A DNA stretch of 64,000 nucleotides from Nostoc sp. UHCC 0702 (GCA_017164015.1 CP071065.1:5247918-5311917); one strand, 5' to 3'; numbered from the stretch's first letter, positions 9,142 through 19,618 are shown. Notes: generated by a model not told the origin, from the sequence alone. Numbers and translations are program-made.

Positions 9142-10758
9142 CTATCTATCTTTGGGAATAACTTGAATCAATTGGTAGTTTTGCACAGCACCAACAATGC
9201 GATGAGGTGTAGATACTTGAGGGGTCTGATTTGTATTGATCCAAGCATAGCTAAAAGCTGGCAGTTGGGAAACCGTATCAACTTGTTTACCGTGAATAGG
9301 AGTGTAGAAATTGAGCAGTACAGAGTTTTTGCCTCCAACTTGCACAAAGTAGATAGGATGAGTTTGGAGAATAGAGGCGATCGCGCTTTGTTGAAAAAAA
9401 GCTCTATATCGAGGATTATAATCGCTTAACAAACCCAAGCTTCCAGCCACAGCCAAAGCCAACCAACAGGGAATTAACCAGCCAGCCATCCAGTAACGCG
9501 CTGTGAGAAACTTTTGATTAAAGCGGTAACGAGCAATCCATATCAAAGGTAAAATTAACCAACCCAACCCGACAATCCAACCAAAGATTGCATACTTGCG
9601 GATGTCTGCATTATCCCAAGCAAAAACCACTATACCCGCTAGCAGAAATAAAATACCTAATACACCAGAAGCATAACTGAGATTACGGGGAATATTTTTC
9701 TTTGTTAATCCTATCTGATAAATTCTCCCTAGCCAGTCTAAACCGATTGCAGCAAGCATTGCAATAAAGGGAAACAAACAAAGACTGTAGTGAGACAGAC
9801 GAGTAGAGAAAATACTCAGTTCAACAAATAATACAACTGGAAAACCCACTAATAACAAATGATAGCGAGGAATAGGGCGACGCAATACTAAAAATAAACC
9901 GAATAAACTGAAAAATCCCCAAGGAAACGATTTCAAAGGAACATTCCAGACATAGAAAAATATACTACTTGGATAACGAGGCTGGGAATTTTGCTGTACA
10001 ACAAACTTAAATAATTCCTCAAAACTACCGTTTCCGTAACGCAGCCAATTGAACCACAGCCAACTCAAGGTAGGAATTAAGCCGACTACAAACCCTAAAT
10101 ATAAAATTGGGTTAGCAAGATGACGATGACGGCGATGTTCACCAATTAAATAAGGTAGTAAAGCAATGATTGGTACAAAAATCATAAAGCTTCTGAGTAG
10201 GAAGCCCAAACCCAGACTTACACCAGCAATCAAACTCCACAAATAGCGATATTGAGGATGTAATTCAGCTTTTAGTAAAGACCAAATAGCTAAAAGTACC
10301 AAGCAAATCATTGGTACATCAGGTGTGCCTAAGCGACAATATTGCAGCCAGAGAAATTCAACACTTAAAATGGCAGCCGCTAGCCAAGCTAATTTTTTAT
10401 CTAAGATGATTTTGCCGATTTCATATATTAGTAATATAGCCAAAATTCCCGCAATCATGCTAGGAATTCGTACACTCAATTCACTAACACCAAATAGCTG
10501 ATAGGCAACAGCAATTAACCAATAAGGCCCAGGCGTTTTATGATGGACATTTCCCCAAGGTGCGATCCAGTCGCCAGAGTCAAACATCCGACGCGATCGC
10601 CAAGCATAAAGCCCTTCATCATGTGCCATCAAGCTATTCTGCCCAGAACTGAATAGCAATAATGGGAGTATCAAAACTAACAAACTAATATAAGGAAACA
10701 CTGCCATTTGGCAGATTCGCCGCCACATAGGCTGTAATAAATGTATTTTATACAACAT
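9142..10758 (-). CDS. GT39/ArnT-like glycosyltransferase, integral membrane
   Basis: A 538-aa polytopic protein. The N-terminal part has the GT-C fold signs: HDEGLYAWRSRRM near residues 46-58, with the acidic pair expected to act at the active site, then LFGVSELSVRIPSMIAG and a KKLAWLAAAILSVEF stretch typical of PMT_2/ArnT proteins. About 11-12 hydrophobic helices follow, with a small soluble C-terminal domain. Such enzymes move a sugar from a polyprenyl-phosphate carrier to lipid or protein at the periplasmic face; donor and acceptor are unknown. The gene stands alone. Confidence 0.85.
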   Translation of the reverse strand: MLYKIHLLQPMWRRICQMAVFPYISLLVLILPLLLFSSGQNSLMAHDEGLYAWRSRRMFDSGDWIAPWGNVHHKTPGPYWLIAVAYQLFGVSELSVRIPSMIAGILAILLIYEIGKIILDKKLAWLAAAILSVEFLWLQYCRLGTPDVPMICLVLLAIWSLLKAELHPQYRYLWSLIAGVSLGLGFLLRSFMIFVPIIALLPYLIGEHRRHRHLANPILYLGFVVGLIPTLSWLWFNWLRYGNGSFEELFKFVVQQNSQPRYPSSIFFYVWNVPLKSFPWGFFSLFGLFLVLRRPIPRYHLLLVGFPVVLFVELSIFSTRLSHYSLCLFPFIAMLAAIGLDWLGRIYQIGLTKKNIPRNLSYASGVLGILFLLAGIVVFAWDNADIRKYAIFGWIVGLGWLILPLIWIARYRFNQKFLTARYWMAGWLIPCWLALAVAGSLGLLSDYNPRYRAFFQQSAIASILQTHPIYFVQVGGKNSVLLNFYTPIHGKQVDTVSQLPAFSYAWINTNQTPQVSTPHRIVGAVQNYQLIQVIPKDR

Positions 10759-10834
10759 TGAATTGATAGTAATTGAATACTGCTATGTCAGATGGTTTAT
10801 TGCATTTCTCAATGTAGTGAAGTACATCTTTTAA

Positions 10835-10900
10835 CCTCACCCCCAACCCCTCTCCTTACTAAGGAGAGGGGAGATAAAGCACAGCTTTATCGGGGTGAGG
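10835..10900. repeat. Palindromic intergenic repeat
   Basis: Outer arms CCTCACCCC/GGGGTGAGG enclose an inner hairpin CCCCTCTCCTTA...TAAGGAGAGGGG at 10847-10871. This is one of the CCCTCTCC-type repeats scattered through the window, also seen near 5220, 6720, 56190 and 60900. Confidence 0.7.
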
Positions 10901-11032
10901 TAATCGGGGTACCTCAGTTGAAGTGGAAACAACATATATATTTTTTTATTAAAATATATTACAAAGTAATTGTGCAAAATAATACCTGAAATTACCTCAC
11001 CTTTGCGAAAAAGTTCACCAAAATAGAAATTT

Positions 11033-11692
11033 ATGCTGCTCAGACCGAATCAACGTCAAAAATTAGATGATACAGACGACAAGCTATTTTATGCCTATCC
11101 TCGTTTCGTCACCCATGTCGATGAAGGATTTATTCAACAGCTAACGGATTTATATAGAGAGCGACTTCAGCCCAACACCCGTATATTAGATATGATGAGC
11201 AGTTGGGTTTCCCATTTGCCAGAAGAGATACAGTTTGCCCATGTTGAGGGACATGGACTGAATGCAGAAGAACTAGCACGCAATCCCCAGTTAAATCATT
11301 ACGTGGTGCAAAATCTCAATGAAAATCCGCAGCTACCATTTCCCGATGAAGATTTCGATGCCGTTCTCAATTGCGTTTCAGTGCAATACATGCAATATCC
11401 AGAGGCAGTTTTTTCCGAAATTCACCGCATCCTTAAACCTGGTGGTGTCGCCATTATCAGCTTTTCTAACCGCATGTTTTTTCAAAAAGCGATTCAAGCT
11501 TGGCGGGATGCTTCAGAACCAACAAGAGTCGAATTAGTGAAAAACTACTTCGCCTCAGTACCAGGATTCACCACCCCAGAAGTTATAGCCCACAAGTCCA
11601 CAGTACCGAATTTCTTACAATGGTTGGGTGCGCCTGGGGGAGATCCATTCTATGCTGCGATCGCTTACAAAAAAGCTGAAGGTAAAAGTTAA
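11033..11692 (+). CDS. SAM-dependent methyltransferase (class I, type 11-like)
   Basis: A 219-aa protein. A Rossmann motif I-like segment TRILDMMSSWVSHLP (about 53-67) replaces the usual Gly-rich loop, followed by an acidic residue region EGHGLNAEELARN, then FDAVLNCVSVQYMQYPE (motif II, about 109-125) and the IHRILKPGGVAIISFSNRMF motif III. Cyanobacterial proteins of this kind are annotated as methyltransferases of unknown substrate. The missing GxGxG loop is usual for this subgroup. The gene is alone, with STRRs downstream. Confidence 0.82.
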   Translation: MLLRPNQRQKLDDTDDKLFYAYPRFVTHVDEGFIQQLTDLYRERLQPNTRILDMMSSWVSHLPEEIQFAHVEGHGLNAEELARNPQLNHYVVQNLNENPQLPFPDEDFDAVLNCVSVQYMQYPEAVFSEIHRILKPGGVAIISFSNRMFFQKAIQAWRDASEPTRVELVKNYFASVPGFTTPEVIAHKSTVPNFLQWLGAPGGDPFYAAIAYKKAEGKS

Positions 11693-11820
11693 GAGTTAGG
11701 AGTTAGGAGTTAGGAGTTAGAAGTTAGTGGTAATTCTCCCCATCCCCCCATCTCCCCCGCTCCCCTGCTCCCCATCTCCCCCGCTCCCCTGCTCCCCATC
11801 CCCCCATCCCCTGCTCTCAC
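11690..11820. repeat. Two adjoining tandem-repeat tracts
   Basis: From about 11692 to 11726 there are heptamers AGGAGTT in tandem; from about 11735 to 11815 a purine-poor tract of CTCCCC(C/A)GCTCCCCTG-type units follows. No coding potential. Confidence 0.75.
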
Positions 11821-11904
11821 GACATCCCACAATAATGATCAAATAGTAAATTTTATTGGTTAAATCACAAACAAGCGCCGATAATTGCCTCAAAGCTCAA
11901 GCTT

Positions 11905-12429
11905 ATGGAGAAACTAAACATGATGTTCTACCGTGGACGTAGAATTTTAGCTGGTTTATTGCTGTCAGTATTACTACTGACCACAGCTTGTACTCCAAAA
12001 GAACCGGGACGTTTTGACCAGGTACAAAAGGAAAGTACCCAACAAAAAAGCGGTCAAGCGGTTGCCAAAAATGCTACCCAAGGTGGCGAATTTAATAAAT
12101 TCTTCCCATCTGCTGATGGTGGTTTTCAGCGCGTCTATACCCAAGAGAAAAAAGGTTTTGCAGAAGCAAAGTTGAAAAAAGCCGGCAAAGATGTAGCTTT
12201 ACTGTCTATTTCTGACACCACCAGCACACCGACAGCAGCAGCAAAGTTCTCGAACAGCACTAAAAAAATTGGTGGTTATCCAGCAGTGGAAGTAGGTAAT
12301 ACCCAAACAGCGATTTTAGTGGGTAAATACCAAGTAAAAGCGCTTTCCCGCGATCCGTCATTTACCGCAAGCGATCGCGCAGCTTGGATAGAAAAATTTA
12401 ATCTTGCTGATCTGGCTAAACTCAAATAA
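11905..12429 (+). CDS. Unknown lipoprotein
   Basis: A 174-aa protein with a basic N-terminus, a hydrophobic core and a lipobox LTTAC ending at Cys29 (counting from the first ATG), so it is likely a lipid-anchored exported protein. The mature part is short, Lys-rich and has no recognised domain; KIGGYPAVEVGNTQTAILVGKYQVKALSRDP reads as a small beta-rich module. An internal ATG six codons on (11920) is an alternative start. The next gene follows by 49 bp on the same strand and may be cotranscribed. Confidence 0.75.
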   Translation: MEKLNMMFYRGRRILAGLLLSVLLLTTACTPKEPGRFDQVQKESTQQKSGQAVAKNATQGGEFNKFFPSADGGFQRVYTQEKKGFAEAKLKKAGKDVALLSISDTTSTPTAAAKFSNSTKKIGGYPAVEVGNTQTAILVGKYQVKALSRDPSFTASDRAAWIEKFNLADLAKLK

Positions 12430-12478
12430 GCCGCACTGCTGAAATTTACATAACAAAACTTAGAATCAGGAGATTTTT

Positions 12479-13366
12479 GTGAGTAAACCGATTTTTGAGT
12501 TGGTTGATCAACTCCCCACCGGCGGCTTGACAATTTCTGTGTTAAATGCACTCGATTTTGTTGCTCCTGGTCAGTGGCAAAATACTGTTGGCTTTGTCAA
12601 CACGATTAAAACTGTTACTGGCGAAACTGACGAAGCTTTAATTCAGCAAATTGGCGAACGAGCGATTTATCTTTACAACGATCGCTCCCAAGGCTACCAA
12701 ACAGCTTTGTGGCTCTATCAAACCGTTGATGGTACAGATAAAGTCCTTGGTGCAGCAGCTTTGGCTAACAAAGTTGGTGAAAAAATACCTTTGTTGGGTT
12801 TTCTAAATAAAGTCACTCCCAAACCTGACAAAGCCCAAACCATTGATTTGACATTGAAATTAGTCGCTGAATTAGTAGCTTTCTGCCAAATTAATGGTAT
12901 TCCTGGAGATAGCATCGGAGATTTTGTTGCATCTTTGGGTGAGTATAGTGGCGAATCACTCATTCGCATGGTGGCATTAATTTGTGTTGATGGTTTGATA
13001 CCCCTAGGCCCTGATTTCATTGGCAAAGCCATATCTGGCTTGAACCAAACAAGCCCACAGGAGTTAGAACAAAACTCAACTTTTCAAGGCATCAAAGATG
13101 TGATTCCTGGCAGTAATGCAGGTAGTAAACTCAACTTCATCGGTGAAAGCTTTGACTCAGTTAAAGGTTGGATGAGTGGAATAGTCGCCTCCAACAATTT
13201 AACGCCACAAAAAGTTGTGAACAACTTGCAAAATTTTGTGGAAATTGCAGATGACAAATTAGACTATTTGGCGGCGTTCTTAGATGTGTCCACAAATTAC
13301 TACGAACACACAGGTACACAAACTTTGGCACGTCGCTTGATTGAACGAGCAGTAGCTGAGATTTAG
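12479..13366 (+). CDS. Conserved cyanobacterial protein of unknown function
   Basis: A 295-aa soluble protein starting with GTG, chosen because AGGAG stands 7-8 bp upstream. Mostly alpha-helical by composition, with motifs such as FELVDQLPTGGLTISVLNAL (N-terminus) and an amphipathic middle region; no signal peptide and no catalytic motif recognised. It follows the lipoprotein gene closely on the same strand, which suggests a two-gene operon. Function not assigned. Confidence 0.75.
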   Translation: MSKPIFELVDQLPTGGLTISVLNALDFVAPGQWQNTVGFVNTIKTVTGETDEALIQQIGERAIYLYNDRSQGYQTALWLYQTVDGTDKVLGAAALANKVGEKIPLLGFLNKVTPKPDKAQTIDLTLKLVAELVAFCQINGIPGDSIGDFVASLGEYSGESLIRMVALICVDGLIPLGPDFIGKAISGLNQTSPQELEQNSTFQGIKDVIPGSNAGSKLNFIGESFDSVKGWMSGIVASNNLTPQKVVNNLQNFVEIADDKLDYLAAFLDVSTNYYEHTGTQTLARRLIERAVAEI

Positions 13367-13689
13367 AGGATTGGGGCATTGGGGCATGGGGCATGACGTA
13401 TGTCTTCCTTGTCCCCCAATCCCTAGTCGCGCTAGCACCTTTTCATTCGTTAATGCCCTACGTAGTTGATCATAGCTAGCTTGCAAATACTACTTCAACA
13501 AATACCGATGTAGATTTACAATGCCTTATTCCCCATTTTCTATTTTTTAAGACGAAATTTTAGCCAAAAAACTTTAAGTCTTTAGTATCTTTTTGCTCAA
13601 AAACTTAATTTTATGTAACATCATTTGCTACTTAAAACACGTATTAGGGAATACTAAGTCAGAAGAACAATTAGTGTGAGTTCCTTGGT

Positions 13690-16600
13690 ATGTTAGTATC
13701 ATCTGATACATTATTTGCCATCCCCGGATATAGCATTACCGAGCAAATCTACTCGGGCAGCAAAACCCTAGTTTATCGAGGGACGAGAAAACAAGACCAA
13801 AAAAGTGTAATAGTAAAACTGTTAAGGAATGAATATCCCACATTCAATGAAATTGCCCAGTTCCGCAATCAGTACACGATAACCAAAAATCTAGACCATC
13901 CGGGGATAGTCAAACCCTTGAGTTTAGAAAACTACCGTAATGGTTACGCTTTAGTGATGGAGGACTTTGGCGGCATCTCACTCAAAGATTGGGGAATTGA
14001 GAACAGAGGCAAACAAGGCAATGGTATAGCCCTGAAAGATTTTTTCCACATAGCCATCAAAATCGCATCCAGCCTAGAGAGATTGCATCGCGATCGCATC
14101 ATCCACAAAGATATCAAACCCGCCAATATATTAATTAACCCCAGCACGCTAGAAGTCAGACTCATCGACTTCAGCATTGCCACACTATTGCCCAGAGAAA
14201 TTCAATTTCTGACCAATCCCAACGTCTTAGAAGGGACACTAGCTTATATTTCCCCGGAACAAACCGGACGGATGAATCGAGGAATCGACTACCGCAGCGA
14301 CTTTTATTCATTGGGTGTCACCTTTTTTGAACTCCTGACCTGGCAGTTACCCTTCAGCACCACAGACCCGATGGAGTTAGTATACTGTCACATTGCCAAA
14401 CAACCACCAACAGTCAGCCAGATTAACGCCAGCATACCGCCAATGCTGTCTTTAATCATCCACAAGTTGATGGCAAAAAATGCCGAAGACCGGTATCAGA
14501 GTGCCCACGGACTCAGACATGACCTAGAAGAATGTCGCAAACAGTGGCAACAGACAGCAAACATTGTACCCTTCGAGTTGGGAGTACGGGACATCTCAGA
14601 CCGTTTCCTCATACCCGAAAAACTCTATGGTCGCCAAGCAGAAGTCGAAAAGTTGCTTGCAGCTTTTGAGCGAGTTAGTTCAGAACAAGTAGCGAAAGAT
14701 TCTTCACCCCTTGGGGGTTCGCCAGTCGCTCATGGGGAGCCACTGCGTTGCGGGGGTTCCCCCCGTTGTAGCAAGTGGCGTGGAGACCCCCAAGACCCCG
14801 CTGGCTCACTATTCACCACTACCCACTCCCTACACCCCTCACGTAGTGAACTGATCCTAGTGGCAGGTTTTTCCGGCATTGGTAAAACAGCAGTAGTCAA
14901 CGAAGTCCACAAACCTATCGTTAGGCAGCGTGGTTACTTTATCAAAGGGAAATTTGACCAATTTCAACGCGATATTCCCTTATCAGGATTGGTGCAAGCC
15001 TTTCGAGATTTGCTCGGACAAATACTATTAGAAACAGATGCTCAAATTCAAAATTGGAAAACCAAAGTTATTGCCGCATTGGGTGAGCAAAGTCAAGTAA
15101 TTATTGATGTGATTCCCGAACTCGAACTGATTGTTGACAAGCAACCAGAAGTGGCAGAACTTTCTGGAGGTGCTGCCGAAAATCGGTTTAATTTATTGTT
15201 GCAGAGATTTATTCACGTCTTCACTACTAAAGAACATCCCTTAGTGATATTCTTAGATGACTTGCAATGGGCAGATGCAGCTTCTTTAAAATTAATTCAA
15301 TTATTAATCAATCCAACCCAACCTGATGGGGCAGTAGGTGAAACCGATAAATCAAACACTACTCAAGGAGGTCTTTTGCTGATTGGGGCCTATCGAGATA
15401 ACGAAGTCACAAAAGCACATCCACTAGATTTGACACTCCAGGAGATTAAAAAAACCGGAGCCACCGTTAATACTATCACCCTCACACCATTAACACAGGG
15501 AGATTTAAATCGTTTAATTGCTGATACCTTAAAGTGTGAAGAAAAAGTCGCAATACCGCTCACACAAATGGTGTATGCCAAAACCAAAGGCAATCCCTTC
15601 TTTTCTCACGAATTCCTCAAGGCTTTGCATAAAGATGGATTAATTGAATTTAACTTTAATCTGGGTTATTGGCAGTTCGATTTGGGCAAAATACAGTCTT
15701 TAGCTTTGACAGATGACGTAGTTGAATTTATGACAATTCAACTGATGAAGTTGCCCAAACAAACTCAAAAAGTATTGAAATTAGCCGCCTGCATCGGCAA
15801 CCAATTTGATTTAAATACTCTTGCCATTGTACATGAAAAATCTGCCTTAGATACAGCCAATGACCTATGGTCAGCGTTACTCGAAGGACTAGTGATCCCG
15901 CAAGCTGAAGTCTACAATATTGTTGAACAAGATGGTCATGAGCAAATCAAAATTACAGAAGAGGGAGAATTTAATTATAGCAACTGCCAATCAATTCAAT
16001 ATAGATTCATCCATGACCGGGTACAACAAGCAGCTTATTGTTTAATTCCAGAACATCAAAAGCAATCAATTCACCTGAAGATTGGGCAGTTGCTGTTGAA
16101 TAATATCCCAGTTGTGCAAAGGGAAGAAAGAATTTTTGAACTGGTAAATCAGTTCAACATCGCAATACCATTAATTGATGTGCCAAGCGACAAAGAACAG
16201 TTATCACAGATGAATCTGACTGCTGGACGTAAAGCTTTGGCATCAACTGCTTATCCCGCAGCGCTCAAGTATTTAACAACTGGAATTCAACTACTAAAAG
16301 ATGATACTTGGCAGACAAAATATGAATTCACCCTAGCTTTGTATGAAACAGCAGCAGAGGCTGCATACCTAGCTGGCGACTTTGAGCAAATGGAGCAATT
16401 AGCAGAAGTAGTACTGCAACAAGCTCAAACACTGCTGGACAAAGTGAAAGTTTATGAAGTTAAAATTCAAGCTTATGGAGCGCAGAACCAAGCACTAGAA
16501 GCTGTCCATACTGCATTATCATTTTTAAAGTTGTTGGGTGTGGAGTTTCCTGAAAATCCCAGCGAGTCAGATGTTGAGCTAGCAATGGCACAAACAACAT

Positions 16601-19458
16601 CAAAGCTCATTGGCAGACGCATTGAGGATTTAATTCACCTGCCTGAGATGACAGATACTCGAACAATAGCGATTATGCGTATTCTATCGAGTGCAACTTC
16701 TGTTAGCAGTCGAACCAATCCTAACTTGTTCCTGCTAATTAATTTTAAACAAATCAACTTATCGCTTGAATATGGCAATGTATTCTTGTCTGCCTTTGCC
16801 TATGTTGCTTACGGGATAATACTCTGCGGTACAGTGGGAGACATCGAGTCTGGTTATCAATTTGGCAAGCTGGCTTTAAGTCTGTTGACTAAGTTTAATG
16901 CTGAAAAAGTTACTACTAAGACCGGATTGGTGTTTAATTCAGCTATCCGACATTGGAAGGAACATTCTAAAGAAATATTAAAGCCTCTATTGGAGGTTTA
17001 CTCTACTGGACTGGAAGCGGGAGATTTAGAATTTGCAGCCTATTCTCTGAACAATTATTCCTACACTGCATATTTCATTGGTAGAGAACTAACAGCGCTG
17101 GAACGGGAGATAGCAAATTATCGTAACATTATCAGCCAACTCAAGCAAGAAACAGTATCTACTTGGAATGAAATCTATCGACAGATAGTCTTGAACTTGT
17201 TAGGGACTGTGGAAAATCCTTGTCGTTTAATCGGTGAAGCCTACGATGAAGAAAAAATGCTACCGATTCACATTGAAACCAACGATTTCATAGGAATGTC
17301 ATATTTCCATGTCGGCAAACTATATCTGTGTTACCTGTTTAACGAGTTCCCTCAAGCAGTTGAAAACAGCATTTTGGCAGAAAAGTATGTCAGTTCTACT
17401 ACAGGGCAAATAATTATTCCTTTTTTCCATTTTTATGATTCTCTAGCACAGTTGGCAACTTATGCTGAGGCTGCTGATTCTGAGCAACATGGCATTCTTG
17501 ATCGAGTACAAGCCAATCAAGAAAAGATGCAACACTGGGCGGATCACGCCCCGATGAATTATCTGCATAAATATTATCTTGTAGAAGCAGAACGCTATCG
17601 AATTCTGGGCGAATATTTCCCAGCAATGGATTATTACGATCGCGCCATCACCCTAGCCAAAGAAAACGAATACATCAACGAAGAAGCCCTAGCCCACGAA
17701 CTAGCCGCCAAGTTTTATCTAGCATGGGGTAAACAGAAAATTGCCCAAACCTACCTCACAGATGCCTACTATTGCTACGTTCGCTGGGGAGCAAAAGCCA
17801 AAGTTGACGACTTACAAAAACGCTATCCGCAATTACTTACCCCGATCATCCAGCAAGAAAAACTACTAGTCCAACCCAGAACTCACACCACTACTGAACC
17901 AAGCATATCCCTATCTAGCCCCATTACTAACGAAACATTCATCAGTTCTAACACCAGCATTTCCCAAATGCTAGATTTAGCATCTGTGATCAAAGCTTCC
18001 CAAGCACTATCTGGAGAAATCGAGCTAGAGCAACTACTTTCTACTTTAATGGCAGTGGTGATGGAGAATGCCGGCGCTTCTAAAGCCGCACTGATGTTGA
18101 GTGAAGCTGATGGCTTGGGCTTAACTGTCAGTGCTGTCAGTTCCAATGCAACTATGGCCTGCATTTCTACAGAGTTTCCAGTAATTGATTTAGAGTCTAG
18201 TAATGATGTCCCCATTACTTTAATTAACTACGTCAAACGTACTAGGGAAATCTTCGTGATTGATGATGTCAAAGCTGTTGCTTTTCTGGCTAGCGATCGC
18301 TACATTATTAGTGACCAACCCAAGAGCCTATTGTGTATCCCAATTCTCAATCAAGGTAAACTGCTGGGTATTCTTTACCTAGAAAATAATCTTACAACCG
18401 TCGCATTTACACGCGATCGCCTCGAAGTCCTCAAACTCCTCACCACCCAAACCGCTATTTCCCTAGAAAATGCCATCCTCTATAAAAATTTAGCACTGGC
18501 CAATACTGAATTGGAAGAATATAACCATACACTAGAGGAGAAAGTTGCCGAAAGAACTACCGAACTTCACGACAAAAATCAACGCTTACAACAAGCACTT
18601 TTGGAATTGCAAAATACCCAAAGCCAATTGATTCAAAGCGAAAAAATGTCTTCTTTGGGGGAAATGGTGGCGGGAATTGCCCATGAAATTAATAATCCGA
18701 TCAATTTTATTCATGGCAACATTGCTCATGCTAGTGAATATGTGCAAGATTTACTCGAATTGATTGCGATTTATCAACAGGAATACCCCAATCCTTCACA
18801 GCGAGTTGAAGATAAAGCCTTGGAGATTGATGCAGATTTCCTTGCCCAAGACTTGCCGAAAATTCTCGATTCCATGAAGGTTGGCAGTTCACGCATCCGC
18901 AATATTGTTCTGGGTTTACGCAATTTCTCCCGCCTGGATGAAGCTGAAATGAAACCAGTAGATATTCATGAAGGCATTGATAACACTTTGATGATTTTGC
19001 AGCATCGACTCAAAGGAAAGAGCGATCGCCAGGAAATTGAGGTGATTAAAAAATATGGGCAATTACCACAAGTCAGTTGTTACGCTGGTCAACTTAATCA
19101 AGTGTTTATGAATATCCTGACTAATGCCATTGATGCACTTGAAGAGTCATTGGTCAATGGTCAGTTGTCAACTAAAACTAAAACGACTCATAAACCACAG
19201 ATTCACATTTGCACTGAACTGGCAGACTCAAATACATTGCTTATTCGCATTGCAGATAATGGTGGTGGTATGTCTGCTAAGGTTTGCCAGAAAATTTTTG
19301 ACCCCTTTTTCACCACTAAGCCCATTGGTAGTGGTACTGGATTGGGGTTGTCTATTAGCTATCAAGTTGTTGTCGATAAACACAAGGGTAAGTTATCCTG
19401 TAATTCTGCCATCGGCAAGGGTACTGAATTTATCATTGAGATACCTGTCCGCCAATGA
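13690..19458 (+). CDS. Ser/Thr kinase - AAA ATPase - GAF - histidine kinase
   Basis: A 1922-aa multidomain signalling protein of the HstK type known from Anabaena. Residues about 8-290 form a Ser/Thr kinase (HKDIKPAN catalytic loop near 137, DFS in place of DFG, SPEQTGRMNRG in the activation segment). An AAA ATPase follows with Walker A GFSGIGKT near 392 and Walker B-like VIFLDDLQWAD near 520. About 770-1370 is helical TPR-like. A GAF domain covers about 1430-1600. The C-terminus is a histidine kinase with H-box MVAGIAHEINNP (His near 1661), N-box NILTNAIDAL and G-boxes ADNGGGMS and GTGLGLSIS. The linker between kinase and ATPase (about 335-380) is encoded by an intergenic-type repeat. No response regulator is adjacent. 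Confidence 0.95.
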   Translation: MLVSSDTLFAIPGYSITEQIYSGSKTLVYRGTRKQDQKSVIVKLLRNEYPTFNEIAQFRNQYTITKNLDHPGIVKPLSLENYRNGYALVMEDFGGISLKDWGIENRGKQGNGIALKDFFHIAIKIASSLERLHRDRIIHKDIKPANILINPSTLEVRLIDFSIATLLPREIQFLTNPNVLEGTLAYISPEQTGRMNRGIDYRSDFYSLGVTFFELLTWQLPFSTTDPMELVYCHIAKQPPTVSQINASIPPMLSLIIHKLMAKNAEDRYQSAHGLRHDLEECRKQWQQTANIVPFELGVRDISDRFLIPEKLYGRQAEVEKLLAAFERVSSEQVAKDSSPLGGSPVAHGEPLRCGGSPRCSKWRGDPQDPAGSLFTTTHSLHPSRSELILVAGFSGIGKTAVVNEVHKPIVRQRGYFIKGKFDQFQRDIPLSGLVQAFRDLLGQILLETDAQIQNWKTKVIAALGEQSQVIIDVIPELELIVDKQPEVAELSGGAAENRFNLLLQRFIHVFTTKEHPLVIFLDDLQWADAASLKLIQLLINPTQPDGAVGETDKSNTTQGGLLLIGAYRDNEVTKAHPLDLTLQEIKKTGATVNTITLTPLTQGDLNRLIADTLKCEEKVAIPLTQMVYAKTKGNPFFSHEFLKALHKDGLIEFNFNLGYWQFDLGKIQSLALTDDVVEFMTIQLMKLPKQTQKVLKLAACIGNQFDLNTLAIVHEKSALDTANDLWSALLEGLVIPQAEVYNIVEQDGHEQIKITEEGEFNYSNCQSIQYRFIHDRVQQAAYCLIPEHQKQSIHLKIGQLLLNNIPVVQREERIFELVNQFNIAIPLIDVPSDKEQLSQMNLTAGRKALASTAYPAALKYLTTGIQLLKDDTWQTKYEFTLALYETAAEAAYLAGDFEQMEQLAEVVLQQAQTLLDKVKVYEVKIQAYGAQNQALEAVHTALSFLKLLGVEFPENPSESDVELAMAQTTSKLIGRRIEDLIHLPEMTDTRTIAIMRILSSATSVSSRTNPNLFLLINFKQINLSLEYGNVFLSAFAYVAYGIILCGTVGDIESGYQFGKLALSLLTKFNAEKVTTKTGLVFNSAIRHWKEHSKEILKPLLEVYSTGLEAGDLEFAAYSLNNYSYTAYFIGRELTALEREIANYRNIISQLKQETVSTWNEIYRQIVLNLLGTVENPCRLIGEAYDEEKMLPIHIETNDFIGMSYFHVGKLYLCYLFNEFPQAVENSILAEKYVSSTTGQIIIPFFHFYDSLAQLATYAEAADSEQHGILDRVQANQEKMQHWADHAPMNYLHKYYLVEAERYRILGEYFPAMDYYDRAITLAKENEYINEEALAHELAAKFYLAWGKQKIAQTYLTDAYYCYVRWGAKAKVDDLQKRYPQLLTPIIQQEKLLVQPRTHTTTEPSISLSSPITNETFISSNTSISQMLDLASVIKASQALSGEIELEQLLSTLMAVVMENAGASKAALMLSEADGLGLTVSAVSSNATMACISTEFPVIDLESSNDVPITLINYVKRTREIFVIDDVKAVAFLASDRYIISDQPKSLLCIPILNQGKLLGILYLENNLTTVAFTRDRLEVLKLLTTQTAISLENAILYKNLALANTELEEYNHTLEEKVAERTTELHDKNQRLQQALLELQNTQSQLIQSEKMSSLGEMVAGIAHEINNPINFIHGNIAHASEYVQDLLELIAIYQQEYPNPSQRVEDKALEIDADFLAQDLPKILDSMKVGSSRIRNIVLGLRNFSRLDEAEMKPVDIHEGIDNTLMILQHRLKGKSDRQEIEVIKKYGQLPQVSCYAGQLNQVFMNILTNAIDALEESLVNGQLSTKTKTTHKPQIHICTELADSNTLLIRIADNGGGMSAKVCQKIFDPFFTTKPIGSGTGLGLSISYQVVVDKHKGKLSCNSAIGKGTEFIIEIPVRQ
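14700..14810. repeat. Palindromic repeat inserted in frame in the kinase gene
   Basis: GC-rich sequence with a hairpin at 14739-14779 (arms GCCACT and AGTGGC with GGGG/CCCC in the centre), unlike the surrounding coding sequence. It encodes a Gly/Ser/Pro/Arg-rich linker between kinase and ATPase domains and keeps the frame open. Similar GC-rich palindromes are normally intergenic in Nostocales, as near 47335. Confidence 0.6.
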
Positions 19459-19502
19459 GATACCTTCTGGATTTACGCCCTTTGTCATCAATTTTTAGTT
19501 GA

Positions 19503-19576
19503 GGTTGTCAATAGTCAATAGTCAATAGTCCAAAAAAGCTTGATTCAAGACTATTGACTGTGGACTGTTGACAACC
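19503..19576. terminator. Long STRR-derived hairpin downstream of the hybrid kinase
   Basis: Arms of about 28 bp, GGTTGTCAATAGTCAATAG... and its near complement, with about four mismatches and an 18-bp loop. Built from TCAATAG heptamers in opposite orientation. It begins 44 bp after the kinase stop and could act as a transcript end or stabiliser; there is no clear T-run. Confidence 0.4.
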
Positions 19577-19618
19577 CTAACCTTTATTTACTGTACCAGT
19601 TGCGTAATACCATTTCAC

